Shown here: in pieces, positions 63,078-64,000 of the stretch
Numbering within the stretch: position 1 is the first letter of the stretch
Layout: each line of letters starts with the position of its first letter
NCBI RefSeq assembly: GCF_010093125.1
Contig: NZ_NMZQ01000004.1
Coordinates: forward strand, 1-64,000
From: Veillonella sp. R32
GTDB lineage: Bacteria; Bacillota; Negativicutes; Veillonellales; Veillonellaceae
Length of the DNA stretch: 64,000 bases
Reading direction: 5' to 3'
Translations under genes and position numbers: made by a program
Notes under the pieces: generated by a model
Databases searched by the model: none
Told to the model about the DNA's origin: nothing
What the model saw: the letters and a program-made list of their open reading frames with translations, nothing else

Positions 63078-63110
63078 ACATATTTAGTTTATATATTTAG
63101 TTTGTATAAC

Positions 63111-63545
63111 TTAAGCTAAGCTAGCGCGTAAGAACCAAAGTTGTTTTTCATAGTATGCCAAGTGATCTTCCATAAGGGATACTAAGGCAAAGTTGTCTTC
63201 TTCATCAGCTACGCTACGGATTTCTAAGGCAAGGTCAGACATAAGTTTAAAGTCTGCTTGTAGAATTTCGTATACTTCTTTTACGCTGAAATTGCGACCG
63301 TCTAATTCTTCAATAGACGCGATTTTTAAGTATTCAGATACACGAACCACTGGTTCTTCACCTTTCATTTTTAGAAGTTCTGCGACTGCATCGTAATATT
63401 CGAAGGCATTGTCGTATACACTTTCTAAGTATTCATGAGTTGGTACAAATTGAGAACCAACTACATTGAAGTGTAGGTTGTGTAATTTTACATTCCAGAT
63501 GGCTAAGTTTGCTAAATATTTGTTTACTTCTTGTACGTTTTTCAT
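63111..63545 (-). CDS. dps: Dps-family ferritin-like protein
   Basis: 144 aa, AGGAGG upstream. The inter-subunit ferroxidase residues His25, His37, Asp52 and Glu56 have exactly the spacing of Dps proteins (12, 15 and 4 residues), in LHNLHFNVVG, THEYLESVYDNAFEYYDAVAELLK. It stores iron as ferric oxide using peroxide, protecting DNA. Usually a 12-mer. A PerR/Fur-like box lies about 137-151 bp upstream. Confidence 0.93.
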   Translation of the reverse strand: MKNVQEVNKYLANLAIWNVKLHNLHFNVVGSQFVPTHEYLESVYDNAFEYYDAVAELLKMKGEEPVVRVSEYLKIASIEELDGRNFSVKEVYEILQADFKLMSDLALEIRSVADEEDNFALVSLMEDHLAYYEKQLWFLRASLA

Positions 63546-63837
63546 AATATGCTTCCTCCTAGTTTTGAAACTGACTGTATTTACAGTCCTTTTGATTTAA
63601 AATTATATTTTACAATTTGTGTTGCTTTTTTAGATTAGCAACGAGTTTTTTATTAGCTGGTTAAACTAATTTAGATTCAATTTATAATCATTATCCGTTG
63701 CTATGTGTATATCATAACATAGACAATTATCGATGTCAAATAATTAATAATAATTTTCCGTTAATTTTAAGTATTAGTTTGTTGTATTATTTTTTAGTGA
63801 ATGAATTTTGATTATTTTGTGATTCTTTAATTATACT
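63546..63837 (-). other. dps upstream intergenic region
   Basis: AT-rich; holds the PerR/Fur-like box and presumably the dps promoter. No gene recognised. Confidence 0.4.
63682..63696. promoter_or_regulatory. PerR/Fur-like box upstream of dps
   Basis: TTATAATCATTATCC matches the Per-box consensus TTATAATNATTATAA at 13 of 15 positions and contains the ATAATCATTATC half of the Fur consensus. It lies about 137 bp upstream of the dps start. Confidence 0.6.
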
Positions 63838-63906
63838 AAAAATGGCGATGAACTCAGTTAAACACTAAGTTCATCGCCAGTAAGAGCAACATATTTTGTC
63901 CTATAA
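63838..63906 (-). terminator. 3'-UTR element plus terminator, copy 2
   Basis: Read on the minus strand: the 23-nt element (63906-63884; one mismatch to the 54808 copy), five bases, then hairpin GGCGATGAACT / AGTTCATCGCC (63878-63868 and 63854-63844) and a T run. Starts 12 bases after the stop of the minus-strand membrane protein gene. Confidence 0.8.
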
Positions 63907-63917
63907 GTTTATTTTAA

Positions 63918-64000
63918 TTAACATTTTATACCAGCCGCTTTACGCGCATAGAACCAGTAGGTTAAGACAATTGTAATAACCATAAAGATTAAAATAATAT
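63918..64000 (-). CDS. Membrane protein, C-terminal end only (partial)
   Basis: The minus strand reads open from the window edge to a TAA at 63918-63920, encoding IILIFMVITIVLTYWFYARKAAG followed by IKC. This is a last transmembrane helix with a short positively charged tail, typical of a transporter C-terminus. The rest lies outside the window, so the family cannot be told. Confidence 0.6.
   Translation of the reverse strand, partial: IILIFMVITIVLTYWFYARKAAGIKC

Overview
The window looks like chromosome of a diderm Firmicute of the class Negativicutes, most probably Veillonella or a close relative. This is an inference from gene content, not a database match. An outer-membrane TonB-dependent receptor sits beside gene orders typical of Firmicutes (SRP RNA, dnaX, ybaB, recR, bofA; addB-addA). 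The metabolism is that of a strict anaerobe: pyruvate:ferredoxin oxidoreductase, FixABCX-type electron transfer flavoproteins, an Na+/alanine symporter and a methionine gamma-lyase. Core genes have moderate GC. A few islets are clearly more AT-rich (about 11.5-12.7, 16.8-17.4, 55.0-55.6 and 55.7-59.4 kb) and look like accessory DNA.

Layout. 0-1.2 kb: end of an rRNA operon (23S 3' end, 5S, strong terminator), then about 650 bp of unusual non-coding repeats whose hairpin stems change sequence between copies while staying paired. 1.2-1.5 kb: a small MazG-like gene. 2.1-11 kb: a complete sulfate uptake and APS reduction cluster (sulfate ABC transporter, AprA/AprB-type APS reductase, CysD/CysN ATP sulfurylase), preceded by three TGTANTACA palindromes at 19-bp spacing. 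11-12.8 kb: a degraded gene, a secreted protein of unknown family and a lipoprotein. 13.1-16.5 kb: fixC-fixX-fixA-fixB. 16.5-17.7 kb: a tandem duplication around the fix terminator, an XRE-like orphan and tRNA-Ser(GCU). 18-20.7 kb: DUF554 protein, folate ECF S component, cyclopropane fatty acid synthase. 21.2-25.1 kb: methionine gamma-lyase, a LysR regulator and a divergent amino acid permease. 25.2-28.8 kb: nifJ. 29.2-36.5 kb: addB-addA. 37.3-43.2 kb: ferric siderophore uptake (TonB receptor, two permeases, ATPase, binding lipoprotein). 43.3-47.2 kb: two orphan amino acid binding lipoproteins and an Na+/alanine symporter. 47.4-53.8 kb: SRP RNA, dnaX, ybaB/ebfC, recR, bofA-like and a UvrD-type helicase with an embedded DEDDh exonuclease. 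53.9-54.8 kb: RluA-type pseudouridine synthase. 55.7-59.4 kb: an AT-rich catabolic cluster (transporter, DUF2848 protein, nitrilase-family amidohydrolase, divergent GntR/FCD regulator). 59.5-63.5 kb: OPA-family transporter, a paralogue of the 11.5-kb secreted protein, aldo/keto reductase and Dps. The window ends inside a membrane protein gene on the minus strand.

How the parts fit. Sulfate enters through the CysTWA system, is activated by CysDN to APS, and is reduced to sulfite by AprAB; no APS kinase, PAPS reductase or sulfite reductase is present here. Methionine gamma-lyase would release methanethiol, 2-oxobutyrate and ammonia, and PFOR could oxidise the 2-oxo acid, so the 21-29 kb block is compatible with amino-acid fermentation. 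Iron uptake (37-43 kb) and Dps with a PerR/Fur-like box (63.5 kb) are the iron and oxidative-stress parts.

The most unexpected features are non-coding: the covarying hairpin repeats after the rRNA operon, a repeated 3'-UTR-plus-terminator cassette at 54.8 and 63.9 kb, and short degenerate tandem arrays directly after several genes. No CRISPR array, prophage, intact insertion sequence or classical defence system was seen.
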